Below, piece after piece: positions 1-6,398 of a stretch of DNA of 7,216 bases; the first letter of the stretch is position 1, and every line of letters begins with the position of its first letter. A program made the translations under genes and the position numbers. The notes beneath the pieces were generated by a model. The model worked only from the letters and a program-made list of their open reading frames with translations. It ran no database searches and was not told the DNA's origin. The stretch lies in contig JABZGO010000090.1 of assembly GCA_015259305.1 (NCBI GenBank), forward strand, positions 1-7,216, written 5' to 3'. Source of the DNA: Alloprevotella tannerae (GTDB lineage: Bacteria > Bacteroidota > Bacteroidia > Bacteroidales > Bacteroidaceae).

Positions 1-1
1 G

Positions 2-685
2 AGCATATACAGCGTTGGGGCCTACTCTTCTTTTTCTACTTTCAGCCGATATATGGGCAATTGGGGCTTTGTTACAAATGTCTCTACCGGACTTCCCGTC
101 CCCAGTTCTCCCTTTGACGTCTCTACAGTTTCGATCAATGAGACTTTTGCACCTTTGTTTGGTGTCGATATGACCTTCTTAAATAATCTCTCTACACGAG
201 TTGAGATTCGTCGCACAAGGATTTTGACCTTAAGTATGACAAATGCGCAGATTAATGAAGCACGCTCAAACGACTTTGTGATCGGAATGGGATATAAGAT
301 TCCTAACTTCAAACTCTTTGAGTCGAAGAAAGCAGTTCGCACCAAGAAAGCAAAGTCTACTAAAGAGGCTGATAAGGATAGAGGTGATGCTTTTGAATTG
401 CGGAGTAATATAACAGGTTTTTCTAGTGATTTAAACATACGCTTCGACTTCTCTTTCCGTAGTCAAGCATCGCTTAATCGGGATATTATGACGGGCTTGT
501 CTCAGGCTACCAGTGGTAATAGGGCCTTGCAATTAAGCTTTAGTGCCGACTACGCACTTAGCCGTTTGCTGACGCTCACGCTTTATTATGATCGACAAAT
601 GAATCGTCCTTTGTTGACGTCGGCTTCCTATCCTACGACTACACAAGACTTTGGCGTGAGCTTAAAGTTTAGTTTGAATCATTAG
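2..685 (+). CDS. sprA: SprA/Sov, type IX secretion outer-membrane translocon, C-terminal fragment
   Basis: The reading frame is open from the window edge, so this is the 3' end of a longer gene; 227 residues are visible, whereas the family is usually about 2,400-2,500 residues. SprA (Sov in Porphyromonas gingivalis) forms the giant outer-membrane beta barrel through which type IX secretion cargo leaves the cell. What I see is the typical family ending: a segment reading FAPLFGVDMTF, then NLSTRVEIRRTRILTLSM and NDFVIGMGYKI, a lysine-rich loop (KKAVRTKKAKSTKEADK), then FSSDLNIRFDFSFR and LQLSFSADYALSRLLTLTLYYD, with a last strand FGVSLKFSLNH. These are alternating amphipathic strands joined by short turns, as in the C-terminal barrel strands. 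The first ATG in view (53) is internal and is not a start. The gene ends 98 bases before the stop codon of the convergent gene. Recognition is from memory of family sequence; the fold assignment is inference. Confidence 0.85.
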   Translation, partial: SIYSVGAYSSFSTFSRYMGNWGFVTNVSTGLPVPSSPFDVSTVSINETFAPLFGVDMTFLNNLSTRVEIRRTRILTLSMTNAQINEARSNDFVIGMGYKIPNFKLFESKKAVRTKKAKSTKEADKDRGDAFELRSNITGFSSDLNIRFDFSFRSQASLNRDIMTGLSQATSGNRALQLSFSADYALSRLLTLTLYYDRQMNRPLLTSASYPTTTQDFGVSLKFSLNH

Positions 686-704
686 CGCAAACTCTTGAAT
701 AACA

Positions 705-752
705 AGCGGGCGGAAACCACATGCTAAATAAAGGCATAGGTTTCCGCCCGCT
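705..752. terminator. Stem-loop between convergent genes, probable two-way terminator
   Basis: A perfect 14-base-pair inverted repeat (705-718 against 739-752, arm AGCGGGCGGAAACC) encloses a 20-base loop. The loop contains a further ATGC/GCAT pairing (721-724 with 734-737), so the hairpin can extend. On the plus strand it is followed by GGTTTTAG and on the minus strand by TTGTTATT, so the U tracts are short on both sides. It lies between the sprA stop (685) and the stop of the convergent minus-strand gene (784), so it is placed to end transcription from both directions. The hairpin is seen directly; its function is inferred from position and stability. Confidence 0.8.
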
Positions 753-783
753 GGTTTTAGAGATACGATGTTTCTTAGTTCTA

Positions 784-1806
784 CTATTTGATTCTCGTTA
801 CATTGCTATATGTCTTTTTTAGTAATGCAGCTAAGCTTTCGTGACATATGTCCGTTTTGCCTTTCCATCGATAGGCTTTGCCTTTCGTTGTGATGATAAT
901 TCCTGCAAATTTTGGCGTGTCTGTGATCGAATATTCTGCATCTTTAGTACGAAATTTTAATGTGTTGCTTTTTGCAGAATAAGTAAAGTCTGTCTTTGTG
1001 TTAGCGGCTATTTCAGGATAATAGAATTCTACAAGTCCTTCTTCATTTCTGATGGCATAGTGTAGTGTATGATCATCCAGACTATATAGTATAATGGTTT
1101 TCAGCTTACTGTCTACATAAAATTTTAAAAAGCTCGTTACATTATCATCATCAAGGTCTATAGTCGTAGCATGTGTTTCGACCATTTTGTCCCCTTCCAA
1201 GTTGTTTATCGTTGTAAAATACAACGGCGCACTTGAATCTTCTTTCCGGGCGTTAACAAGCAATGGTTTGTTATCTTCTATCATATAGGTAGATACCTCA
1301 TACCAAGTTCCGGCTCCCCGCGTCAGCGTGTTCAGTGTCTTGTCATCATTATCAATGGTAAATATGCCGCAGTTTCCGTGTGTCAACTCAGAAAGTTCCG
1401 GGCTCAACTTAAAACCTTTATCTGACGCTAAGAAGATCTTAAACGAAGGAGTATGATTCCAGCCATGCAATCCGTCCATAAGGGCAAAATCTTTTATCCC
1501 GTCAAAGTTGAAATCACTGTAGAAAAGCACACTATGTTCCCCATAAGGCCCTTCAGCAATATTAGACCTCATCTGATTGTCGTGCAGTTCATACGAGATC
1601 TCATCAGCGTCAACGCGAATCAGTTCCTCGTTCGTCTTGCGATCATATACCGCCACCCATCCTCCGCAATAAGGCTTGGTGTTGTCGGATATGAAAACCT
1701 TTCCATAATATTGATCTGAAAAATCATCGATCTTAAACGTTACCTGACCCCAACTTGGAAGTAAGTAGCCAAAGAGTGCGACAAAAAGAAGTAAAATCCT
1801 TTTCAT
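784..1806 (-). CDS. Secreted XAC2610-like protein, downstream copy of a tandem pair
   Basis: A 340-residue protein if it starts at the ATG at 1806 (MKRILLLF). An ATG six bases upstream at 1812 would add MF, but the paralogue at 1971-2996 has TTG in that place, which favours 1806. A signal peptide is clear: KR, a hydrophobic run LLLFVALFGYLL, and a likely signal peptidase I site after SWG, before QVTF. Counting from 1812, residues 100-108 (DFNFDGIKD) form a DxNxDGxxD calcium-loop-like motif, followed by FALMDGLHG and a SFKIFLA strand, then LSPELSELTHGNCGIF. This order resembles the XAC2610 family, whose founding Xanthomonas member is a calcium-binding periplasmic immunity protein against a lysozyme-like effector. 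The remaining 150 residues look beta-rich and I do not recognise them. No toxin gene is adjacent. By hand count it is about 55% identical to the neighbouring copy over the first 200 residues. Existence as a gene is near certain; the family call is moderate and any immunity role is conjecture. Confidence 0.8.
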   Translation of the reverse strand: MKRILLLFVALFGYLLPSWGQVTFKIDDFSDQYYGKVFISDNTKPYCGGWVAVYDRKTNEELIRVDADEISYELHDNQMRSNIAEGPYGEHSVLFYSDFNFDGIKDFALMDGLHGWNHTPSFKIFLASDKGFKLSPELSELTHGNCGIFTIDNDDKTLNTLTRGAGTWYEVSTYMIEDNKPLLVNARKEDSSAPLYFTTINNLEGDKMVETHATTIDLDDDNVTSFLKFYVDSKLKTIILYSLDDHTLHYAIRNEEGLVEFYYPEIAANTKTDFTYSAKSNTLKFRTKDAEYSITDTPKFAGIIITTKGKAYRWKGKTDICHESLAALLKKTYSNVTRIK

Positions 1807-1927
1807 AAACATCGTTATTTAATCGTTCGTCACTTATCAAGCTTATTTGAAGCTGCTACTTTAGTTCTACTTTGTCAATTCTAAATCATCAGACGATTGT
1901 CTTAAGAAAAATAGCACAAACTAAGTA

Positions 1928-1959
1928 GCCTAAATGTAGGCATACCAAGTTCAAAGATC
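1928..1959 (-). promoter_or_regulatory. Spacer elements between the two paralogues: small hairpin and imperfect -7 box
   Basis: The 158-base spacer (1813-1970) between the paralogues holds a small perfect hairpin at 1928-1941 (GCCTA and TAGGC around a 4-base loop). On the minus strand, 1952-1959 reads GATCTTTG, one base off the Bacteroidota -7 form TAnnTTTG. There is no strong terminator after the upstream gene, so the downstream gene may be transcribed both by read-through and from its own weak promoter. The motifs are seen directly; their activity is not shown. Confidence 0.3.
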
Positions 1960-1970
1960 GCATATCTTCA

Positions 1971-2996
1971 TTAGTTGCCGTATGATACATTATCAAATGC
2001 TTCCTTTAGCAGTGTTGCCAAGCTGCCTTTTCGCCTCTTGGGGCTTCCTTTCCACTGATAAGTCTTGCCTTTAGTGAGAATGGTAATCCCCGCTATACCG
2101 TTCACGTCGGTAATTGTGTATTCCGTATCCTTATTCCAAAAGGACAATGCATTCTTTTTGCGAGAATAATAAAAGTCTTTTTTACCCTCTTTGTTTAAAT
2201 CCGGATACAAAAGTTCAAACTCTCCATTACTTTTTGTGATGGTATAGTAGAGCTGCCGACCATCTCCGCTGTAAAGGATAATGTCTTTGTTCTGCTTGTC
2301 TACATGAAAAGTGAACAGAGACTTTATATATTCACTTTCAATGTTGAACGTGGTAGTGCTCTTTTCTACCATTTTCTTTCCATCCCATTCTTCCGTAGTA
2401 ATGATATTGATAGGTTCGTTGCGTACATCTTCTATTAGCGTGCGAATGAGAAAGGGTTCGTTGTCTTTGACAATATAAGTGGAAAATTTGTGCCAACCAT
2501 AGCCATCTTTGGTCATCGTTGATATTGTTTTTTCCTCTTCATCGACTGAAAACATACCGCAGTTTTCTTGCACCAATTCCGTAAATCCCGAACTAAAAGT
2601 AAAGCCATTGTTTGACGCTAAGAAGATTTGAAATGAAGGTCCGTGATAGCAGCCGTGTTGTCCATCCATAAGCGCAAAATCTTTCTTCCCGTCGAAGTTA
2701 AAGTCTTCATAAATCAGCACACTATGTTCTCCATAAGGGATTTCAGCTATGTTTGCCTTCAACTGATAGTCGTGTAGATCAAAAGAGAGTTCATCGGCGT
2801 CTACCTGAATCAGTTTCTTGTTTGTCTTGCGGTCATATACGGCCACCCAGCCTTCGCTAAAGACCTCTGAAGTGTCAGAGAAATATGCTTTTCCGTAGTA
2901 TTTTTCAGAAAAGCCATCAATCTTGAATGTTACCTGCCCAAAGCCTGAGATGATGCAGCTCCAAAGCGCGAAGAAAAGGAATAGTACTTTTTTCAT
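1971..2996 (-). CDS. Secreted XAC2610-like protein, upstream copy of a tandem pair
   Basis: A 341-residue protein starting at the ATG at 2996 (MKKVLFLFFAL). An in-frame TTG at 3002 would add two residues but is less likely. The signal peptide has KK, a hydrophobic run to about ISG, and a likely signal peptidase I cut after FGQ's glycine, giving a mature start QVTFKIDGFSEKYYGK as in the paralogue. The cysteine in LWSC is a poor lipobox (tryptophan at -2) and is absent from the paralogue, so I do not call a lipoprotein. Conserved blocks with the downstream copy are QVTFKID, GWVAVYDRKT, PYGEHSVL, DFNFDGKKDFALMDG (calcium-loop-like), PSFQIFLAS and NCG. The two proteins align without gaps for about 200 residues and keep the same length. 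It is the first gene of the minus-strand pair, about 160 bases from a candidate transcription start. The family assignment (XAC2610-like) rests on the motif order; the function is unknown. Confidence 0.8.
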   Translation of the reverse strand: MKKVLFLFFALWSCIISGFGQVTFKIDGFSEKYYGKAYFSDTSEVFSEGWVAVYDRKTNKKLIQVDADELSFDLHDYQLKANIAEIPYGEHSVLIYEDFNFDGKKDFALMDGQHGCYHGPSFQIFLASNNGFTFSSGFTELVQENCGMFSVDEEEKTISTMTKDGYGWHKFSTYIVKDNEPFLIRTLIEDVRNEPINIITTEEWDGKKMVEKSTTTFNIESEYIKSLFTFHVDKQNKDIILYSGDGRQLYYTITKSNGEFELLYPDLNKEGKKDFYYSRKKNALSFWNKDTEYTITDVNGIAGITILTKGKTYQWKGSPKRRKGSLATLLKEAFDNVSYGN

Positions 2997-3069
2997 AAAC
3001 AACGATTATTTATTGTCGGTCATTGATAATTTTTTATTGTATGTAGAGATTGCAGCCTGACTACATCTT

Positions 3070-3165
3070 TTCCGGGCAATCGGCCGCTCGTATGAAGTAG
3101 AACTTGAGCAAGTCTAGCGATACGAAACATCTTCTAAAAGTGGTGCAAATGTCTCTTCCGGGCAA
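3070..3165. repeat. Short direct repeat upstream of the paralogue pair
   Basis: The word TTCCGGGCAA occurs at 3070-3079 and again at 3156-3165, 86 bases apart; both copies are preceded by pyrimidine-rich CTT/TCT sequence. The second copy overlaps the candidate -7 box at 3163-3170, so it could be an operator half for the minus-strand pair. With only two copies, chance is possible. Confidence 0.25.
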
Positions 3166-3170
3166 AGATA
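3163..3170 (-). promoter_or_regulatory. Candidate -7 box for the paralogue pair
   Basis: On the minus strand this reads TATCTTTG, an exact match to the Bacteroidota TAnnTTTG -7 element. Transcription would start near 3156, giving a leader of about 160 bases before the ATG at 2996. The nearest TTG on the minus strand (3187-3185) is 14 bases upstream, rather short for a -33 element, so the match is incomplete. Confidence 0.45.
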
Positions 3171-3226
3171 GTATAAGCAGACAGCAATGAGGTTGGTTTT
3201 TCTCGTTTTCGATAAACTATTTTAGG

Positions 3227-3234
3227 CAAATATA
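3227..3234 (-). promoter_or_regulatory. Second candidate -7 box for the paralogue pair
   Basis: The minus strand reads TATATTTG, again an exact TAnnTTTG match, about 64 bases upstream of the other candidate. No TTG or TTTG is found at the usual -33 spacing. It could be an alternative start for the same transcript, or chance in an A+T-rich stretch. Confidence 0.3.
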
Positions 3235-3337
3235 AGATCTCTTTTGGGGTTCACGGCTTCATTTTTCAGACTTTTACCCTTTCCTGTTTTTATTATGTGA
3301 GCATCAGAAGTGCGTAAATAGGGAAATCTGAGATAAT

Positions 3338-3375
3338 ATATTGCTGCAATATCAAACAGGCTCTGAAAGCAGAGC
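3338..3375. repeat. Two adjacent small stem-loops
   Basis: Two perfect hairpins lie 7 bases apart. The first, 3338-3352 (ATATTGCTGCAATAT), has a 6-base-pair stem around CTG. The second, 3360-3375, pairs GCTCTG with CAGAGC around an AAAG tetraloop. Neither is followed by a T run on either strand, so a terminator is unlikely. They could be part of a structured RNA or protein-binding palindromes; the structure is seen and the role is unknown. Confidence 0.4.
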
Positions 3376-3444
3376 GATCCGGAATTATAAACACAGTAGG
3401 AAGTTCCCAATTCAGAGAGAGGCGGTTGTGCTTGTTTATCTTTT

Positions 3445-3524
3445 CATCGTGAGCGTACGAATGTCCTTTCACGATGGTACGACCTTTTTATCGTGAGCGT
3501 ATAATCGTACGATCACGATGATAA
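3445..3524. repeat. Cluster of direct and inverted repeats with ATCGTGAGCGTA and GTACGA words
   Basis: ATCGTGAGCGTA occurs exactly twice (3446-3457 and 3490-3501, 44 bases apart). GTACGA occurs three times (3455-3460, 3477-3482, 3507-3512). CATCGTGA (3445-3452) is inverted as TCACGATG (3469-3476, and again at 3513-3520). The right half folds into a hairpin, 3490-3501 with 3508-3519, 12 positions with one mismatch and a 6-base loop. About 80 bases are thus almost wholly made of one word and its complement. No spacer regularity suggests CRISPR. It may be a dispersed intergenic repeat family or a multi-site operator. Confidence 0.6.
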
Positions 3525-3578
3525 CTTCGCCAACCTTACGCTTGAGCGACGAATTTAGACTTTACTTGCCGTAATTTC

Positions 3579-3586
3579 TAATTTTG
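3579..3586 (+). promoter_or_regulatory. Orphan plus-strand -7 box
   Basis: TAATTTTG matches TAnnTTTG exactly. It lies about 290 bases upstream of mutS2, with no gene starting just after it. A transcript from here would begin near 3593 and could be a long mutS2 leader or a separate small RNA. I see no convincing -33 element. Confidence 0.3.
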
Positions 3587-3823
3587 CAGCTCGCCATTCC
3601 AGCTTCATTGCAGCCGGGTGGCTTGAAGAGGCGCAATAACCAGTAGGGGATATTTCCTGACTAATATGTAGCATAAGTAGCATTAGACAAGAGGGGGTAA
3701 AAACAAAAAGCAACGTGGATCGGTAGCAGGCGTATAGCTTCGGATGTTGATGTTTCTTTTGCCTTGTAGCTTTTTCTCGACCGGAAGCGCTGACGACGTA
3801 GGCAGTAGGTGCTCAGAAAATCG

Positions 3824-3831
3824 TATCTTTG
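3824..3831 (+). promoter_or_regulatory. Candidate -7 box for the mutS2-pgeF operon
   Basis: TATCTTTG matches TAnnTTTG exactly and is followed by GCATACTATA, placing a start near 3838 and a leader of about 37 bases before the mutS2 ATG. No TTG is visible at the usual -33 distance. It overlaps the upstream-extended mutS2 frame, which argues against any start before 3875. Confidence 0.55.
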
Positions 3832-3859
3832 CATACTATATGTAGTACAACTGTGTACG

Positions 3860-3864
3860 AGGAG
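3860..3864 (+). promoter_or_regulatory. Ribosome binding site of mutS2
   Basis: AGGAG lies 10 bases before the ATG at 3875. It decides the start: the frame is open back to 3809, but the earlier codon has no such site and would lie upstream of the predicted transcription start. Confidence 0.65.
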
Positions 3865-3874
3865 AGCTACAATT

Positions 3875-6388
3875 ATGATATATCCGGAAAATTTTGAGCA
3901 AAAAATAGGCTTTGATGAGATCCGCACTTTGCTGAAAGGGCGCTGTATGTCGACGCTTGGCACGGAATGGGTCGATCATCAAGTGCAATTTATGACTGAT
4001 TACGACAGCATCTTAAAGGCATTGGCCCAAGCGCAGGAGTTTGCCCGCTTCTGCGAGACGGAAGACGATGTCTATGAAGAAAATTTCTTTGATCTTCGCC
4101 GCCCTTTGCTACGTATTCAGCCCGAAAATACGCATTTGGAAGAGTTGGAATTGTTTGACTTGAAGCGGTCCTTGATGACCATTCACGCACTCACATCTTT
4201 CTTTTGCAAACACAACGAAGAGGACGCTTACACCTATCCCGCTTTGGCTGAAATGGCGACCGGCATTGTGGCTTTTCCGAATATCATTCGTCGGATAGAC
4301 GAGGTGCTGAATAAATATGGGAAAATAAAAGACACCGCTTCGCCCGAATTGCTCTCCATTCGCCATCAAGCGGAAGTGACGGTCAGAAGTATTTCCCATA
4401 ACTTGCGCACGATTATCAGCGATGCCCAAAAAGACGGCTACATAGATCGCGACGTAACTCCCACGCTGCGCGATGGACGTTTGGTCATTCCCGTAGCTCC
4501 TTCCGTGAAACGCAAGATTAAAGGTATCGTACACGATGAGAGTGCTACCGGAAAGACCGTTTTCATTGAGCCGGCCACGGTTGTCGAAGCCAATAATCGC
4601 GTCAGAGAACTAAAAGCTGCGGAGAAGCGGGAGATTATCCGAATCCTTTCCGAATTGAGCAAGGAGATCCGCTTGCACATCCCCGACCTTTTGGCCTCTA
4701 TGCATTATTTGGCCCATATCGATTATTTGCGCGCATTGGCAAATTTCGCGACTTCCTTTTCCGCCACTGTGCCGCAGGTGCACAAATATCCCTGCTTGGA
4801 TTGGGTGCAAGCCGTGCATCCGCTGCTTCAGCAGGCCTTAAAGAAGCACGGTGCAAAGCAAGTGCCTTTAGATGTGACCCTCAAAGGCAAAGAACGCCTC
4901 CTGCTGATTTCCGGCCCGAACGCCGGCGGCAAGTCCGTTTGCTTGAAAACGATCGGACTCCTACAATATATGCTCCAATGCGGTATGCCCGTGCCGATGC
5001 GTGAGAACTCTAATGTCGGAATCTTCAAAGACATCTTCCTAAGTATAGGTGACGAGCAGGATATTGAGAACGAATTGAGTACTTACTCCTCTCACCTCTT
5101 AGGTTTGAAGGAGATGATGAAGCGCAGCAACGCCAAAAGTATGCTGCTGATAGACGAGTTTGGTAGCGGAACGGAACCTCAGATCGGCGGCGCTTTAGCT
5201 GAGGGAATCTTAGACCGCTTTGTGCGCAATGGAACTTATGGTGTGATAACGACACACTATCAGAATCTGAAAAACTACGTTGATGCTTGCCCGACGGCTG
5301 TAAATGGTGCGATGCTCTACGATCGTTCGCGTATGCAGCCGCTGTTTATGTTGCGCATAGGCCATCCCGGTAGTTCGTTTGCCATAGAAATTGCGCGCAA
5401 GATCGGACTACCGGCTGAAGTCGTGGCTTATGCCGAATCGCTTGTCGGTAAAGATTACGTGATGAGCGATAAGTATCTGCAAGATATAGCGCGCGATAAA
5501 ATGTATTGGGAGACCAAGCGCGAAAAAGTGCATCGGCAAGAGAAGCAATTAGAGGCTACACTGGCCAATTACGAGCAAGAAGTAGAACAATTTAAGGCAC
5601 AAAAGAAGAGCGTTATAGCTCAAGCCAAGGCCGAAGCGCAAGAATTGCTCCAGCAATCTAATGCTAAGATTGAAAATACCATTCGTGCTATCCGCGAAGC
5701 TCAAGCAGATAAGGAGCGAACCAAAGAAATCCGAAAAGAATTGTCGGACTTCAAAGAAACATTGAGCGCCACTGATGACAACGATGCCGACATTCGTCGC
5801 CAATTAGAGAAGATCAAACGTCGCCAGCAGCATAAGCGCAACCCTAAAACGTCTCCTGGCAAGACAGAATCGAGCGCTGCGCCTACAAAGTCGGTAGGGG
5901 AGCAAGCGGTCGTGCGGCGCGATTTTCACGAAGGCGACTTCGTTCGCCTGAAAGGACAGACCACCGTGGGGCGTATCGAGCATTTGCAAGGCCGACAAGC
6001 AAAGATTCTTTTCGGTAGTATGTATACGGCTGTACCCACAAGTAGGTTAGAGCCGGCCGAAGCGCCACAGACGGAAAAAATAACCCAAGTGGCGACGTTT
6101 ATAAGTAAAGATACGCGCGACGCTGTTTATCAAAAGAAATTGCATTTCCGTCCGGAGACGGACCTGCGAGGGATGCGCGCCGATGAAGCTTTAGAGGCGG
6201 TTACACATTTCGTTGACGACGCAATTCTATTAGAACAACCACGCGTGAGAATCTTACACGGTACAGGTACAGGGGCATTGCGCGAACTGGTACGCCAATA
6301 TTTGAAAACCGTGCCCGGCGTTAAAACGTTCAGGGATGAACACGTACAGTTTGGCGGTGCAGGTATTACAGTCGTAGAATTTGAATAA
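3875..6388 (+). CDS. mutS2: Endonuclease MutS2 (ATPase with Smr domain)
   Basis: An 837-residue protein, normal for the family in Bacteroidota. The N-terminal core and lever region (about 1-340) starts MIYPENFEQKIGFDEIR; the MutS1 mismatch-reading domain is absent, as expected. The ATPase has Walker A GPNAGGKS (347-354), the signature STYSSH (402-407), Walker B LLIDEFGSG (D427, E428) and the switch histidine in TTHYQ (H461). A charged coiled coil follows (about 540-655), then a KOW-like segment (about 680-728, EGDFVRLKGQTTVGRIEHLQG). The C-terminal Smr domain keeps DLRGMR (763-768) and HGTGTGALR (795-803), so the nuclease looks intact. MutS2 suppresses recombination in Helicobacter pylori, and in Bacillus subtilis it acts on collided ribosomes; which role applies here cannot be told from sequence. 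It heads an operon with pgeF and is divergent from the paralogue pair. Confidence 0.96.
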   Translation: MIYPENFEQKIGFDEIRTLLKGRCMSTLGTEWVDHQVQFMTDYDSILKALAQAQEFARFCETEDDVYEENFFDLRRPLLRIQPENTHLEELELFDLKRSLMTIHALTSFFCKHNEEDAYTYPALAEMATGIVAFPNIIRRIDEVLNKYGKIKDTASPELLSIRHQAEVTVRSISHNLRTIISDAQKDGYIDRDVTPTLRDGRLVIPVAPSVKRKIKGIVHDESATGKTVFIEPATVVEANNRVRELKAAEKREIIRILSELSKEIRLHIPDLLASMHYLAHIDYLRALANFATSFSATVPQVHKYPCLDWVQAVHPLLQQALKKHGAKQVPLDVTLKGKERLLLISGPNAGGKSVCLKTIGLLQYMLQCGMPVPMRENSNVGIFKDIFLSIGDEQDIENELSTYSSHLLGLKEMMKRSNAKSMLLIDEFGSGTEPQIGGALAEGILDRFVRNGTYGVITTHYQNLKNYVDACPTAVNGAMLYDRSRMQPLFMLRIGHPGSSFAIEIARKIGLPAEVVAYAESLVGKDYVMSDKYLQDIARDKMYWETKREKVHRQEKQLEATLANYEQEVEQFKAQKKSVIAQAKAEAQELLQQSNAKIENTIRAIREAQADKERTKEIRKELSDFKETLSATDDNDADIRRQLEKIKRRQQHKRNPKTSPGKTESSAAPTKSVGEQAVVRRDFHEGDFVRLKGQTTVGRIEHLQGRQAKILFGSMYTAVPTSRLEPAEAPQTEKITQVATFISKDTRDAVYQKKLHFRPETDLRGMRADEALEAVTHFVDDAILLEQPRVRILHGTGTGALRELVRQYLKTVPGVKTFRDEHVQFGGAGITVVEFE

Positions 6389-6398
6389 AGCAGTATTT

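Larger units (their letters stand above)
761..3035. repeat. Tandem duplication of a unit of about 1.19 kb
   Basis: The two minus-strand genes sit 1,190 bases apart start to start and 1,187 bases apart stop to stop. Similarity is not confined to the reading frames. The leader just before each start is alike: on the minus strand ATAATCGTTGTTTATGAAA matches ATAACGATGTTTATGAAA. The sequence after the stops is also alike: plus strand 761-780 AGATACGATGTTTCTTAGTT matches 1956-1976, which ends CTTCATTAGTT. An 11-base word, TTAGTTCTACT, also occurs at 775-785 and at 1861-1871. This supports duplication of a gene with its flanks, then divergence. Alignment was by eye. Confidence 0.65.
2997..3874. other. 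Intergenic region of about 880 bases without a convincing gene
   Basis: This gap separates the divergent paralogue pair and mutS2. Apart from the promoter, hairpin and repeat features listed separately, I see no protein-coding signal. Open frames here are short, start on TTG or run into the mutS2 start, and lack a ribosome binding site. Its right part (3590-3800) has no structure I recognise beyond a short GTAGCATA/GTAGCATT direct repeat near 3668-3685. It is too long for a simple promoter region, so it may hold a small RNA, a decayed gene or a regulatory repeat array. Confidence 0.6.

Noticed and set aside
1453..1719. Plus-strand frame of 88 codons
   Set aside because: Wholly antisense to the well-supported secreted protein gene, whose paralogue conserves the minus-strand frame and not this one.
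1971..2996. Lipoprotein call from the cysteine in the signal region (LWSC)
   Set aside because: Tryptophan at -2 does not fit a lipobox, the paralogue has no cysteine there, and both have a good signal peptidase I site before QVTF.
3222..3410. Minus-strand frame of 62 codons in the intergenic gap
   Set aside because: It starts on TTG without a ribosome binding site, overlaps a candidate -7 box and both small hairpins, and has no recognisable domain. A decayed gene is possible but not supported.
3445..3524. CRISPR array
   Set aside because: Repeats are too short and partly inverted, with irregular spacing and no unique spacers; no cas genes are in the window.
3590..3660. tRNA-like G+C-rich stretch (GCCGGGTGGCTTGAAGAGGCGC)
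   Set aside because: No cloverleaf, no T-loop GTTCRA motif and no acceptor pairing could be found.
3744..3845. Small plus-strand frame of 33 codons (MLMFLLPCSFF...) with a lipobox-like LLPC
   Set aside because: No ribosome binding site, no promoter in front of it, and it runs through the mutS2 -7 box; probably chance.
3809..3874. Upstream extension of MutS2 by 22 residues
   Set aside because: The extension crosses the -7 box and ribosome binding site, and family members start at MIYPENFEQKIGF.
3661..3963. Minus-strand frame of 100 codons
   Set aside because: It lies antisense across the mutS2 promoter and first codons, and its composition (rich in S, R, C and Y) looks like a shadow frame.
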